From positions 558,001 to 622,000 of the forward strand of contig NZ_FMVW01000002.1 of NCBI RefSeq assembly GCF_900102695.1: DNA of 64,000 nt. The letters are read 5' to 3'. A program made the position numbers and the translations under genes. Below, piece by piece: positions 47,623-55,650 of the stretch. This DNA comes from Afifella marina DSM 2698. Its GTDB lineage: Bacteria; Pseudomonadota; Alphaproteobacteria; Rhizobiales; Afifellaceae. The notes under the pieces were generated by a model, which was not told the DNA's origin, did no database searches, and saw only the letters and a list, made by a program, of their open reading frames with translations. Numbering within the stretch: the stretch's first letter is position 1; each line of letters opens with the position of its first letter.

Positions 47623-48972
47623 TCAGGAGGATACAAGACGCGGACGTGCCGGGCTCGTGGGCTCGGCAGCACGCGGTTTGCGGCCAACGCTGTGATAGTT
47701 GAAGGCGTGAGGTGCCACTTCTTCGGGCGGATAGATGTTTCGCAGATCGATTAGGACATCGCCCCGCATCGTCCGCGAAAGCGTGGCGAGATTAAGGGCG
47801 CGGTACTCGTTCCACTCCGTCATGATGACGAGGCCGTCAGCCCCTTCTGCGGCGGCATAGGGCGACGCGCACCAGGTCACGCCCGGAAGCAGCGGTTTTG
47901 CCGCCTCGGCCGCCTGGGGATCGTGGGCGCGAATGGTGGCTCCCGCCGCCTGGAGCGCGGGAATGGCGGTCAGGCTTGGGGCCTCGCGGATGTCGTCGGT
48001 GTTCGGCTTGAAGGCGATACCGAGCACGGCGATCGTCTTGCCTTCGACGCTGCCGCCATGTGCGGCGATCACCCAATCGGGGATCGCGCGGATGCGCTCC
48101 TCGTTGACGGCAATCGTGGTTTCGACAAGCCGGATGGGGCTGCCGAGACGGCGCGCGGTCGCAGCAAGCGCCCGCGTGTCCTTCGGGAAACAGGAGCCGC
48201 CATAGCCTGGCCCCGGATGCAGGAATTTCGGTCCGATACGATTGTCGAGGCCGATGCCGCGGGCGATGTCCTGGACGTTGCCGCCGACGGTCTCACAAAG
48301 ATCGGCGATCTCGTTGATGAAGCTGATCTTCATCGCGAGGAAAGCGTTCGCGGCGTATTTGGTGATCTCCGCGTTTTCCAGGCTGGTGAAGACGATCGGC
48401 GTCTGGCGCAAATTGAGCGGGCGATAAAGCGCCTTCAAGATTTGTTCGCCGCGCTCGTCTTCCACGCCCACGACAACGCGGTCCGGGCGGAGAAAATCCT
48501 CGATCGCCGCACCTTCGCGGAGGAATTCCGGATTGGAGGCGATGGAGAATTCCTTGTCCGGCGCCGTCTCTTCGATGATGCGGCGGACTTCGCGGCAGGT
48601 CCCGACGACGACCGTCGATTTGATGACCACGACGGAGCCGGAGCGCATGGCTTCGCCGACTTCGCGGGCTGCGGCATAGACATAGGAGAGGTCGGCTTCG
48701 CCGTCGCCTCGGCGTGTCGGTGTACCGACCGCGATGAAGATGACGTCGGCGTTCTCGACGGCGCCGGGAAGGTCGGTGGTAAAGTTCAGCCTTCCGGCGT
48801 TTTTGACCATCAGCTCCGAGAGGCCGGGTTCGTAGATCGGTACGTCGCCGCGTTGCAGAGCCGCGATCTTTGCCTGGTCTTTGTCGACGCAGGTGACGTC
48901 GAAGCCAAACTCGGAAAAGCAGACACCAGAGACCAAGCCTACATAGCCGGTCCCAATCATCGTGATGCGCAT
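47623..48972 (-). CDS. UDP-glucose 6-dehydrogenase
   Basis: A 449-residue NAD+-dependent enzyme making UDP-glucuronate for surface polysaccharides. The N-terminal Rossmann motif is [19 protein letters not shown], the catalytic cysteine is in [14 protein letters not shown] (about residue 261), and the C-terminal domain starts [23 protein letters not shown] precedes the ATG. It is linked to cysD-cysNC downstream, which may point to sulfated sugar polymers. Confidence 0.95.
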   Translation of the reverse strand: MRITMIGTGYVGLVSGVCFSEFGFDVTCVDKDQAKIAALQRGDVPIYEPGLSELMVKNAGRLNFTTDLPGAVENADVIFIAVGTPTRRGDGEADLSYVYAAAREVGEAMRSGSVVVIKSTVVVGTCREVRRIIEETAPDKEFSIASNPEFLREGAAIEDFLRPDRVVVGVEDERGEQILKALYRPLNLRQTPIVFTSLENAEITKYAANAFLAMKISFINEIADLCETVGGNVQDIARGIGLDNRIGPKFLHPGPGYGGSCFPKDTRALAATARRLGSPIRLVETTIAVNEERIRAIPDWVIAAHGGSVEGKTIAVLGIAFKPNTDDIREAPSLTAIPALQAAGATIRAHDPQAAEAAKPLLPGVTWCASPYAAAEGADGLVIMTEWNEYRALNLATLSRTMRGDVLIDLRNIYPPEEVAPHAFNYHSVGRKPRAAEPTSPARPRLVSS

Positions 48973-49041
48973 GGCGGTCTTCCTCGCGAACGCGGCTCTT
49001 AAGCCACGTCGGGCCGGTTATTGCAATTGCGAGAAAGACAC

Positions 49042-49067
49042 AAAAAGGGCCGGCACGAAGCCGGCCC
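49042..49067 (-). terminator. Terminator of csbD
   Basis: GGGCCGGC (49047-49054), loop ACGAA, GCCGGCCC (49060-49067). On the minus strand the hairpin is followed by a run of five T, 31 bp after the csbD stop. Confidence 0.85.
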
Positions 49068-49097
49068 CGGACTTGTTTGTCCTATAGCTCGACCGTC

Positions 49098-49295
49098 TTA
49101 GTGACGAGCGAGCCAGTCGTCGATTTCGCGCTCGGCCTCATCCTTGGCGACGCCATAGCGTTCCTGGATTTTGCCGGCGAGCACTTCGCGGTTGCCTTCG
49201 ACCTGGTCGAGCTCGTCGTCGGTGAGCTTACCCCACTGAGCCTGAGCGTTGCCTTTGAACTGTTTCCAGTTGCCTTGAACACGATCCCAATTCAT
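49098..49295 (-). CDS. CsbD-family stress protein
   Basis: A 65-residue hydrophilic protein: MNWDRVQGNWKQFKGNAQAQWG with LTDDELDQVEGNREVLAGKI is the CsbD pattern. Members are induced by general stress, but the biochemical role is unknown. AGGAGA precedes the ATG. An EcfG-type promoter lies 32 bp upstream. Confidence 0.93.
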   Translation of the reverse strand: MNWDRVQGNWKQFKGNAQAQWGKLTDDELDQVEGNREVLAGKIQERYGVAKDEAEREIDDWLARH

Positions 49296-49326
49296 CTCGT
49301 TCTCCTGTTAATTACGATGTCAGGAA

Positions 49327-49352
49327 AACGAGGATCGCCGTCACGCGGTTCC
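49327..49352 (-). promoter_or_regulatory. EcfG-type promoter of csbD
   Basis: On the minus strand GGAAC (49352-49348), 17 bp, then CGTT (49330-49327), the consensus of alphaproteobacterial general-stress sigma factors. Position before csbD supports it. Confidence 0.75.
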
Positions 49353-49405
49353 ACGCCAGGGTCGTCGGTTAAGGAAAACCTCTTACCCCGGCTAATAGAT
49401 GTCGG

Positions 49406-50299
49406 CTATTTTATTTCTTCCTTGACCTGTGCGTAAGCGAGGAGGGCGAAGAGTGCCGTTCCGCCTAGGATGTTGCCTATTAATACGGGCACAGTGAAGT
49501 CCCATATCATCGTGAAGATGCTGATATCGCCATGCGCGACGAGCAGGAATGCCTCCACGCTGCCGGCAATAATGTGGGTGAACTCGGCGATCGCGATAAT
49601 ATAGGTGAAGAGCACGATGACGAGGAATTCGCTGCCGGAAGCGCTCGGCAAAATCCACACGATCGCCGCGATGAGAAAGCCGGCACCGATGGCGCGCACG
49701 AACATCGTGAACCAGCTCTTGTCCATCATCTCCCGGCTGATCTCCAGCATCGCCTGGAAAACCTCGGGGTGGGTGCCGGGAAGAGCTGCATTGAAGAGCG
49801 CGACGCCGAGTGTGCCGACCATATTGGCGATGAAGACCACGCTCCATAAGCGCATGACACAGAGGACGTTTTTGCGCGTGAATTCCGCTGCGAGCGGCAG
49901 GATCGGGGCGATGGTATTTTCGGTGAAGAGCTGCTGGCGAGCGAGAATGACGAGCAGGAATCCGACGCAATAGCCAAAATTATCGACCAGCGGTCGCCAG
50001 GGAGCGTCGGGAAGGTGTTCGCGCAAGGCCGCTTCGGCCACGAGCGAGAAACCGATCGACAATCCCGCTGCGATGCCCGACCACCAGAGGGAGGAGGTGG
50101 GGCGCTCCATTTCCTCCTCGCCCTCCTGCCGCACCACTTCGTAAATCGCCGGCACGGACAGGCGCAGTCTCTTCTCGACGGTCTTGGCTTCGCGTTGCGT
50201 GAGGCCGCGCGAATCCTGGGCGCGTTCGGCCCCTCGGCTCGCGCGCTCCTCATTTCGCTTCGTCGGCTTTTCGTTTTGTTCGTTCTGAGTGTCGCTCAT
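49406..50299 (-). CDS. Formate/nitrite transporter (FNT) family channel, YfdC-like
   Basis: A 297-residue protein. An unusually long charged N-terminal region (about 65 residues, rich in Glu, Arg and Asn) precedes six membrane segments. LFTENTIAPILPL, ANMVGTLGVALFNAALPG and the FTHIIAGSVEAFLLV segment are FNT family features. FNT proteins conduct formate, nitrite, hydrosulfide or similar weak acids. Substrate unknown. Placed among stress genes. Confidence 0.87.
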   Translation of the reverse strand: MSDTQNEQNEKPTKRNEERASRGAERAQDSRGLTQREAKTVEKRLRLSVPAIYEVVRQEGEEEMERPTSSLWWSGIAAGLSIGFSLVAEAALREHLPDAPWRPLVDNFGYCVGFLLVILARQQLFTENTIAPILPLAAEFTRKNVLCVMRLWSVVFIANMVGTLGVALFNAALPGTHPEVFQAMLEISREMMDKSWFTMFVRAIGAGFLIAAIVWILPSASGSEFLVIVLFTYIIAIAEFTHIIAGSVEAFLLVAHGDISIFTMIWDFTVPVLIGNILGGTALFALLAYAQVKEEIK

Positions 50300-50466
50300 C
50301 TTCGCTCGATTCCGCTTCTCGCCATAATCCCGTCACCGGTGGATCAAGATTGCGCTGCAAGAGCGCGCTTCAAGGTGGCGTGGTCAATCACCGCGAGGTG
50401 AGGGCCCGCTGCCCTGTGTGGGAACTCAGCAGCCTTCGGGGACATTCACTGGTCATGGAGGACGAC

Positions 50467-50871
50467 ATGATAAACCGTCTCGATGGGCCTGGAGTGCCTT
50501 TCTCGTCGGACTACGCCGTTGGCGGCGATGCGGATGAGCCGGGCCTCGCCCAGCCGATCACCACAGACGATCTCGATGCGCTTGCGCATTCCGCACGTGG
50601 AACGGTCGAGGAGCGCCGCGAAGCGCTTCGCGAGGCGCTTGATGAACTCGAAGCGCGCCGTTCCATGGATGTTTCCCACGATGTCGACGGCGTCATCGCC
50701 TACGGCCGAGATCTGCTTAAAGCTCTTTCGGGAACCTCTCCGGTCTCCACTGTTGAAACCGGAGATCCGGAGGCTTTCGGCTTTGCTCCTGAAGACCGGC
50801 TAGATCAGCCGGATGAAATTTTGGAGCGGGCGCAAGATTCGGTCAAGGAAGAAGGCGCAGAACGCGAGTGA
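50467..50871 (+). CDS. Hypothetical acidic protein
   Basis: A 134-residue acidic soluble protein without a recognised domain. A helical arginine/glutamate segment (GTVEERREALREALDELEARR) is followed by a polar tail. ATG 50467 is chosen for GGAGGACGAC ahead of it, and ATG 50455 is alternative. It overlaps the next gene's GTG. Location between stress genes suggests a stress role, but this is inference. Confidence 0.65.
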   Translation: MINRLDGPGVPFSSDYAVGGDADEPGLAQPITTDDLDALAHSARGTVEERREALREALDELEARRSMDVSHDVDGVIAYGRDLLKALSGTSPVSTVETGDPEAFGFAPEDRLDQPDEILERAQDSVKEEGAERE

Positions 50872-50873
50872 AT

Positions 50874-51140
50874 ATGGCCGCCATGCCGGCGGAGATGAAA
50901 GAGGTTTTGAAGAAGAAAATGGCGCAAACCTATCGCAAGGGTGAGAGCGTTGAGTGGCGGTTCGGTGGCTGGACCAGCCGAGGCCGGATCGTGGAAGTCT
51001 TCACGCGTCCCGTCGCGCGCAGCCTGGAAGGCCACGAAATCGTGCGCAATGCGGATGCCGAGAACCCGGCCTACCTGATCGAACAGGACGACGAGAGCCG
51101 GGTGATGAAGTCGCATTGCGAACTGAGCGGCCTTCGCTGA
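50874..51140 (+). CDS. DUF2945 (HVA1-type) protein
   Basis: An 88-residue protein with the DUF2945 pattern: YRKGESVEWRFGGWTSRGRIVEVF and ENPAYLIEQDDESRVMKSHCEL. This SH3-like small domain is also called hypervirulence-associated protein TUDOR. Its role is unknown. Starts at GTG 50868 or ATG 50883 are also possible. Confidence 0.85.
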   Translation: MAAMPAEMKEVLKKKMAQTYRKGESVEWRFGGWTSRGRIVEVFTRPVARSLEGHEIVRNADAENPAYLIEQDDESRVMKSHCELSGLR

Positions 51141-51191
51141 GAGACCGTTTGAGCGTCTCAGCAGACGCTGGCGTTGGGGGCGAGCGTCGCA

Positions 51192-52172
51192 ATGACCGGG
51201 ACTGAAAAAGACTCCGCCGCGGCGTCCGAGAAACTCGGGCGCTCGAGTGGCTCGATGCGCCTTGCTCTCGTTCTCAACAGCGATTCCGGGACTCTGCGCA
51301 CCTGCGAGCCGTCCGCTGGCGAAGAAATCGCGGATATTTTCCGGCAGGCCGGGCACGACGTGACCCTTCACTGGAAGGCGGGCAAGGAGGCTATTGCCGC
51401 CATCGAGGCAGCCTTCGCCGACGCCGCCTATGACACGGTCATAATCGGTGGCGGGGACGGCAGCGTGTCCTTTGCCGCCTCACAAGCCTATCAGAACGGC
51501 AAAGTGCTCGGCATCTTGCCGCTCGGCACGATGAACCTTTTCGCCCGCGCTTTGGGCGTTCCGCTCGACATGCATGAGGCGGCGAAGGTGCTCGCCGCGG
51601 GTGAAGTCTCTCGCGTCGACATTGCTGAGGTGAACGGGCGGCTCTTCGTCCACCATGTCACGCTCGGGCTGCATCCGAAGATGATCCGGCTGCGCCAGGA
51701 GCTCGATTACGGGTCGCGCTTCGGCAAGCTCATGGCGAGTGCCAAGGCCCTGCGTCTCGCTTTGCGGCGGCCACCGATCATTCGCGCGCGTCTCTCCCTT
51801 GCCGATGAGGAGATTGACGTTGAGACCGCGGCTCTCGTGGTCAGCAACGGGCCACTCGGGGATGGGCATCTTCCCTATGCCGACGATCCCTGCGCAGAGA
51901 CGCTCGGCATCTATTTCGCCACGTCGCGCAAATGGACCGACCTTTTAGAACTCGCGGCGGCTTTCGCGCTCGGTCGTATGAGCGACAACCCGATCCTGTC
52001 GATGCGGCGCTCTCAGGCCGTCACGATTTCCATGCAGCGTGCGGAAGCGCGGGCATCCGTCGACGGGGAAGTGGTGACGCTCCGACCGCCGCTCAAAATC
52101 CGGCAATATCCCCGCGGGCTCACCGTTCTGGCGCCCGCGGGAGATGTCGCGAAGGACGTTTCGGCTCAGTAG
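51192..52172 (+). CDS. Diacylglycerol/sphingosine kinase-like (YegS/LcbK) protein
   Basis: About 326 residues with the DAGK catalytic domain motif VIIGGGDGSVSF (about residues 86-97) and LPLGTMNLFARALGVP. The N-terminal core begins MRLALVLNSDSG (ATG 51255), so an N-terminal tail of 20 residues may be an over-extension. It would phosphorylate a lipid. The substrate is unknown. Confidence 0.85.
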   Translation: MTGTEKDSAAASEKLGRSSGSMRLALVLNSDSGTLRTCEPSAGEEIADIFRQAGHDVTLHWKAGKEAIAAIEAAFADAAYDTVIIGGGDGSVSFAASQAYQNGKVLGILPLGTMNLFARALGVPLDMHEAAKVLAAGEVSRVDIAEVNGRLFVHHVTLGLHPKMIRLRQELDYGSRFGKLMASAKALRLALRRPPIIRARLSLADEEIDVETAALVVSNGPLGDGHLPYADDPCAETLGIYFATSRKWTDLLELAAAFALGRMSDNPILSMRRSQAVTISMQRAEARASVDGEVVTLRPPLKIRQYPRGLTVLAPAGDVAKDVSAQ

Positions 52173-53326
52173 CGCGTCAGGGCCGCCACCGGCCCAAGGC
52201 TCTCGGCTGTTTCGCCTTCCATACTGTAGATCGATCCGCCTGCCTGGAGAGCTCTCACGGCCACGAAATCGATGAGGTCGGATTGTCCAGGTCCCGGTTC
52301 TTCGACGACATGCACGGCATGCTCGTCGGAATTGTAGGTTCCCCACAAATGGGCGGAGCGGGCGATGAAGACGGCTTCCAGGCGTCCTTCGATGGAGGCT
52401 CGTGCGATTTCGTTGATGTCGCGCAGCGCGCCGTCTGAGCTCTTGTCCTTGAGGCGTGCTTTCAGGCGCTCCAGCGCATCGCGCCGATCACCCTCGACTT
52501 CCGGCTGCATCAGCGACCAGGAGGCCTGGTGCAATTGCGGCTCGCTCTTGGAGGCTGGATCGACTTTGAGGTTCTCCTCCGAGGCGCCTTTGTAGTGCAA
52601 CTTGTTTTGCAGGTGACCCAAGGTGCGCGGCTCGGCCGCGATCACCAGCGGCGCGCCGGCACCGCCCAGCTTGTGATCGACCGCCTTGGCGATCTGCCCC
52701 AGAAATTCGTCAAGCTCGACCTCGTTGTAATCTTCCGGGCTCGGCCCGAGCGAATGGTATTGCGGCACGCCAGCCGACCCGCCCTGCTGGCCGCCGGAGG
52801 CATTGGAATGAAAGCCGACATTGCCGTCGAACTCCGTCATGCCGCGAAATTTGGCGAGACTTTTCGGCATGTTCGGCACGTCGACAGGTCGAAGATCGTG
52901 CTTGCGCACCTTGTAGAACTGCACGTCGTCGCGCGTGACGCACAGAAGGTAGCCGTGGCCGGCGGATGAGAAGATGCGGATCAGCGGGCGGAGATAGAAG
53001 CGCTCGCCGACGAGCGAGAGCTCTTCGACTTCGCCCGGGAGCTTGATCCATTGCGTGCCGCTTTCGTCGATCAAAACGGCGAGCGACTGGTCCTGGTTCT
53101 GCCAGAAGTCGAAATCTTCCAGCCGTTCTTCGGCCGGCCCCAACAACGCGTCGGCGTCGCTTCCTTCCTCTGCCTCCTGCAGCTTGCGGCGCGCTTCCGC
53201 GAGCGCGTTTTTGAGGCGGGTCGGGTTTTGCAGAGTTTCAGCACTGCGCATCTCCATCGGCAGGTAGATGCTGATCTTGGGAAAGCCCGTGCGCTCCGCC
53301 AGGTCGCGTATCCAGTCGCGTTTCAT
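52166..53326 (-). CDS. Bacterial archaeo-eukaryotic release factor-like (baeRF) protein
   Basis: A 386-residue protein of the baeRF families (eRF1/Pelota-like domain plus bacterial N-terminal part). IYLPMEMRSAETLQNPTRLKNAL at the N-terminus and a middle domain with AAEPRTLGHLQNKL fit this family. Related members are proposed to act in ribosome rescue or hibernation. The exact role here is unknown. ATG 53326 follows GGAGATAAC. It converges with the DAGK-like gene, overlapping by 7 bp. Confidence 0.75.
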   Translation of the reverse strand: MKRDWIRDLAERTGFPKISIYLPMEMRSAETLQNPTRLKNALAEARRKLQEAEEGSDADALLGPAEERLEDFDFWQNQDQSLAVLIDESGTQWIKLPGEVEELSLVGERFYLRPLIRIFSSAGHGYLLCVTRDDVQFYKVRKHDLRPVDVPNMPKSLAKFRGMTEFDGNVGFHSNASGGQQGGSAGVPQYHSLGPSPEDYNEVELDEFLGQIAKAVDHKLGGAGAPLVIAAEPRTLGHLQNKLHYKGASEENLKVDPASKSEPQLHQASWSLMQPEVEGDRRDALERLKARLKDKSSDGALRDINEIARASIEGRLEAVFIARSAHLWGTYNSDEHAVHVVEEPGPGQSDLIDFVAVRALQAGGSIYSMEGETAESLGPVAALTRY

Positions 53327-53359
53327 TGTTATCTCCCTGTGGGTTGCAGCTTTCTGGGG

Positions 53360-53385
53360 AATGGTCGCCGGGCTCCACCGGTTCC
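53360..53385 (-). promoter_or_regulatory. Possible EcfG promoter of the baeRF gene
   Basis: On the minus strand GGAAC (53385-53381), 17 bp, CATT (53363-53360), one base from the CGTT consensus, 34 bp before the start codon. Confidence 0.5.
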
Positions 53386-53475
53386 TTGGCGCGCCGGTGC
53401 ACGTTGTCACATTTCTTTCGCAACGCATGGCGGCCTCCATCGTTGTGTCCCCAAATGGCAACGTGAGCAGAACCG

Positions 53476-53739
53476 ATGGCGAAAAATCACGGAAACCAGA
53501 TCAAAGACGACAAGCTCTATGAGGATCTGCGCGATCGCGGCGAGTCCAAGGAGAAAGCCGCCCGGATCGCCAATGCGCACGCAAATCCATCCATGCATCC
53601 CTCCAAGACGGGCGGGAAGAATCCGCCCTATGAGGAATGGAGCAAAGAGGACCTTTACGAGCGGGCGCAGGAACTCGGCATCGACGGGCGCTCGAAGATG
53701 GACAAGTCCGAGCTCATCGACGCCCTGCGCAATCACTAG
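53476..53739 (+). CDS. DUF7218/Rho N-terminal-like small protein
   Basis: An 87-residue basic protein. The N-terminal half (DEL-type repeat KDDKLYEDLRDRGESKEKAARIANAH) matches small stress-linked proteins, and the C-terminal EEWSKEDLYERAQELGIDGRS with MDKSELIDALR is a Rho-N/SAP-like helical module that may bind nucleic acid. Function not known. Divergent from the baeRF gene. Confidence 0.8.
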   Translation: MAKNHGNQIKDDKLYEDLRDRGESKEKAARIANAHANPSMHPSKTGGKNPPYEEWSKEDLYERAQELGIDGRSKMDKSELIDALRNH

Positions 53740-53813
53740 TTTTGCGCAACATCAAAGGAGGCAGACCGAGAGAGCACTGTCCCTTCAACCCACGGCACTT
53801 TTGAGGAGCGCAT

Positions 53814-53948
53814 ATGCCCCGCGATGACATGAACGAAGTCGAAGCGACGCAGGCGGAGGAGAGAAACACCAACCGCCATGTCCTTATCTGGGGGACGGTG
53901 TTGGCGATCGTCGCTCTGGGCGCCATTGCGCTGTGGTTTGGGCTTTAG
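53814..53948 (+). CDS. Small single-pass membrane protein (44 aa)
   Basis: A 44-residue frame with a charged N-terminal half (MPRDDMNEVEATQAEERNTN) and one hydrophobic segment (VLIWGTVLAIVALGAIALWF). GAGGAGCG precedes the ATG. No family is recognised. Codon third positions are GC-rich as in neighbours, supporting it as a real gene. Confidence 0.65.
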   Translation: MPRDDMNEVEATQAEERNTNRHVLIWGTVLAIVALGAIALWFGL

Positions 53949-54271
53949 ATCTGCCAATTTCTCGAAGCGCCGGTTTCCATTTTGTTGCCAGACGCCTTTG
54001 CTGCAACGCCAAATTCGGCCGCATTTGTGTTTGACAAGCGGCGTGAAGTCGTGGAAGCCGAGTCCATAAACGGCCTGCTAACCTTGATCATGGTAAATGC
54101 CTTTTAGGTTCAAGACTGTGGTTGATGTCGCTTTCCGACGGGATGCGACGCGGCCGTCCGGCACTCCTGCATCCGACCCGAGCGTCGGGGTGCGGCGTTT
54201 CTTACCGGAAACTTCTTTGCCGGAACAAAACCCGAGCATCCGAATTAACCTCGTGACGGAGTTGAAGTGAC
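53949..54271. other. Intergenic region upstream of nepR
   Basis: About 320 bp of lower GC than the surroundings with no convincing gene. GGAAC occurs at 54221-54225, but the downstream sequence lacks CGTT at the right spacing, so an EcfG promoter is only half supported. No phyR gene is here. Confidence 0.5.
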
Positions 54272-54493
54272 ATGGATCAATCTGACCGGGAGGGCAGCGG
54301 TCGCTCGCAGGAGGATATTATGTTGGCGGACAGCAACGGCCGCGAAAATGGAATGCACCCTCTGGTTCAGTCTCAGATCGGGAAGCATTTGCGCGCCGTG
54401 TACGACGATGTGGTGAACGAGCCGGTTCCGCAGCGCTTCCTCGATCTTCTGGAGCAGCTGGAAGAATCCACAACCAAAAACCGTCGCAGTTAG
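54272..54493 (+). CDS. nepR: NepR anti-sigma factor
   Basis: A 73-residue protein whose C-terminal half carries the NepR signature QIGKHLRAVYDDVVNEPVPQRFLDLLEQL. It binds EcfG and keeps it inactive until phosphorylated PhyR displaces it. The sigma factor follows 11 bp downstream. Its partner PhyR is not in the window. Confidence 0.93.
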   Translation: MDQSDREGSGRSQEDIMLADSNGRENGMHPLVQSQIGKHLRAVYDDVVNEPVPQRFLDLLEQLEESTTKNRRS

Positions 54494-54504
54494 GCCGAGC
54501 CCAT

Positions 54505-55053
54505 ATGGCCGTATCCGAGGCTCTTCGACAGGAGCTCCTGTCAGCAATTCCCAATCTTCGTGCTTTTGCCGTCTCGCTTTGCGGCAATGGCGAGCGTGCG
54601 GACGATCTCGTCCAAGAGACGCTCATGAAGGCATGGGCCAAGTTTCACACCTTCCAGGAAGGCACCAACCTGCGGGCCTGGCTTTTCACCATCTTGCGCA
54701 ACGAATTCTATTCGCAGGTGCGCAAGAAAGGCCGAGAGGTCGAGGACGCCGAAGGCGCATATGCCGCCAAGCTCGCATCCCAGCCAGCCCAGAATGGGCA
54801 TATGGATCTGCGCGACTTCAACGAGGCGCTGTCACAGCTGCCGGACGACCAGCGTGAAGCGCTCGTGCTCGTCGGCGCATCCGGCTTCTCCTACGAAGAA
54901 GCCTCCGAGATCTGCGATTGTGCGGTCGGCACGATCAAGAGCCGGGTCAGTCGCGCGCGTACGCGTCTCGCCGAACTTCTCGCCTTGGAGGAGGGGGAGA
55001 CCTACGGCTCCGATCCGATGGCGACAACGGTGATCACGCGCAGCTTCAGCTGA
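54505..55053 (+). CDS. ecfG: General stress response ECF sigma factor EcfG
   Basis: A 182-residue ECF sigma factor. Region 2 includes DLVQETLMKAWAKFHTF and LRAWLFTILRNEFYS (about residues 32-74). Region 4 has LPDDQREALVLVGASGFSYEEASEICDCAVGTIKSRVSRAR (about 112-152 in pieces). This is the EcfG/ECF15 type because of its pairing with nepR. It would read GGAAC-N16/17-CGTT promoters such as those at csbD and topoisomerase IB in this window. Confidence 0.94.
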   Translation: MAVSEALRQELLSAIPNLRAFAVSLCGNGERADDLVQETLMKAWAKFHTFQEGTNLRAWLFTILRNEFYSQVRKKGREVEDAEGAYAAKLASQPAQNGHMDLRDFNEALSQLPDDQREALVLVGASGFSYEEASEICDCAVGTIKSRVSRARTRLAELLALEEGETYGSDPMATTVITRSFS

Positions 55054-55070
55054 TTGGAAACGAGAATTTA

Positions 55071-55104
55071 AAAAGGGCCGCTTCGATCGAAGCGGCCCTT
55101 TTTT
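55071..55104. terminator. Bidirectional terminator after ecfG
   Basis: A run of A, a perfect 24-base palindrome (GGGCCGCTTCGA and its complement, 55075-55098), then six T. It ends ecfG and the convergent PPOX gene. Confidence 0.92.
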
Positions 55105-55142
55105 GTTGTCATCCGACCCGCGGTCTGGCGGGCCGACGTTGC

Positions 55143-55622
55143 CTAAAGAGCAACCTTGCGGTTTTCACCCAGATGCGGCTCCTCGCCCGCCTGTTTCGCC
55201 TTGATCAGGTTCCAGCGCCGCTGCAAGGCGTTGAAGCCCTCCCAATATTCGCCGCTCGACGGCACCACTCGGATGACGGCGACATCCGGATCTTCCTTGC
55301 CTCCGGGAAACCAGCTTTCGGCATCGTCGAACCAGACAGCATCGATGAGCCGCTTGTCTGTCGTGAGGTAAGCCTGCCCCGAGACCGAGACGTATTCTTT
55401 CCGTCCGGGCCGTGCGAAAGAGAGATTGACCTCCGGATGCGCGGCAAGCTCATCGGCCTTGTGCGACGATTTCCGCGTCAAGAGATGAAATTCGTGGGTC
55501 GACTTGTCGACGTCGAAGCCCATCGGACGAGAGCGCAGCTCGCCACCGTCGCGGCTTGTCAACATGCAGACGGTCACGTCTTCGATGAGATCGAAGAACT
55601 CCTCGATCGGCGCATCTGTCAT
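55143..55622 (-). CDS. Pyridoxamine 5'-phosphate oxidase-like general stress protein
   Basis: A 159-residue split-barrel flavin-binding protein (PNPOx-like; general stress protein 26 type). ELRSRPMGFDVDKSTHEFHLLTRKSSHKADEL and VSVSGQAYLTTD are family features. The ATG at 55622 follows GGAGATAC. It is 28 bp after topoisomerase IB on the same strand, so it probably shares its EcfG-type promoter. Confidence 0.87.
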   Translation of the reverse strand: MTDAPIEEFFDLIEDVTVCMLTSRDGGELRSRPMGFDVDKSTHEFHLLTRKSSHKADELAAHPEVNLSFARPGRKEYVSVSGQAYLTTDKRLIDAVWFDDAESWFPGGKEDPDVAVIRVVPSSGEYWEGFNALQRRWNLIKAKQAGEEPHLGENRKVAL

Positions 55623-55650
55623 CAGCGTATCTCCTTGTTTCTCGGACGAT

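Noticed and set aside
54221-54271. EcfG promoter in front of nepR
   Set aside because: GGAAC is present, but CGTT is missing at 16-17 bp spacing.
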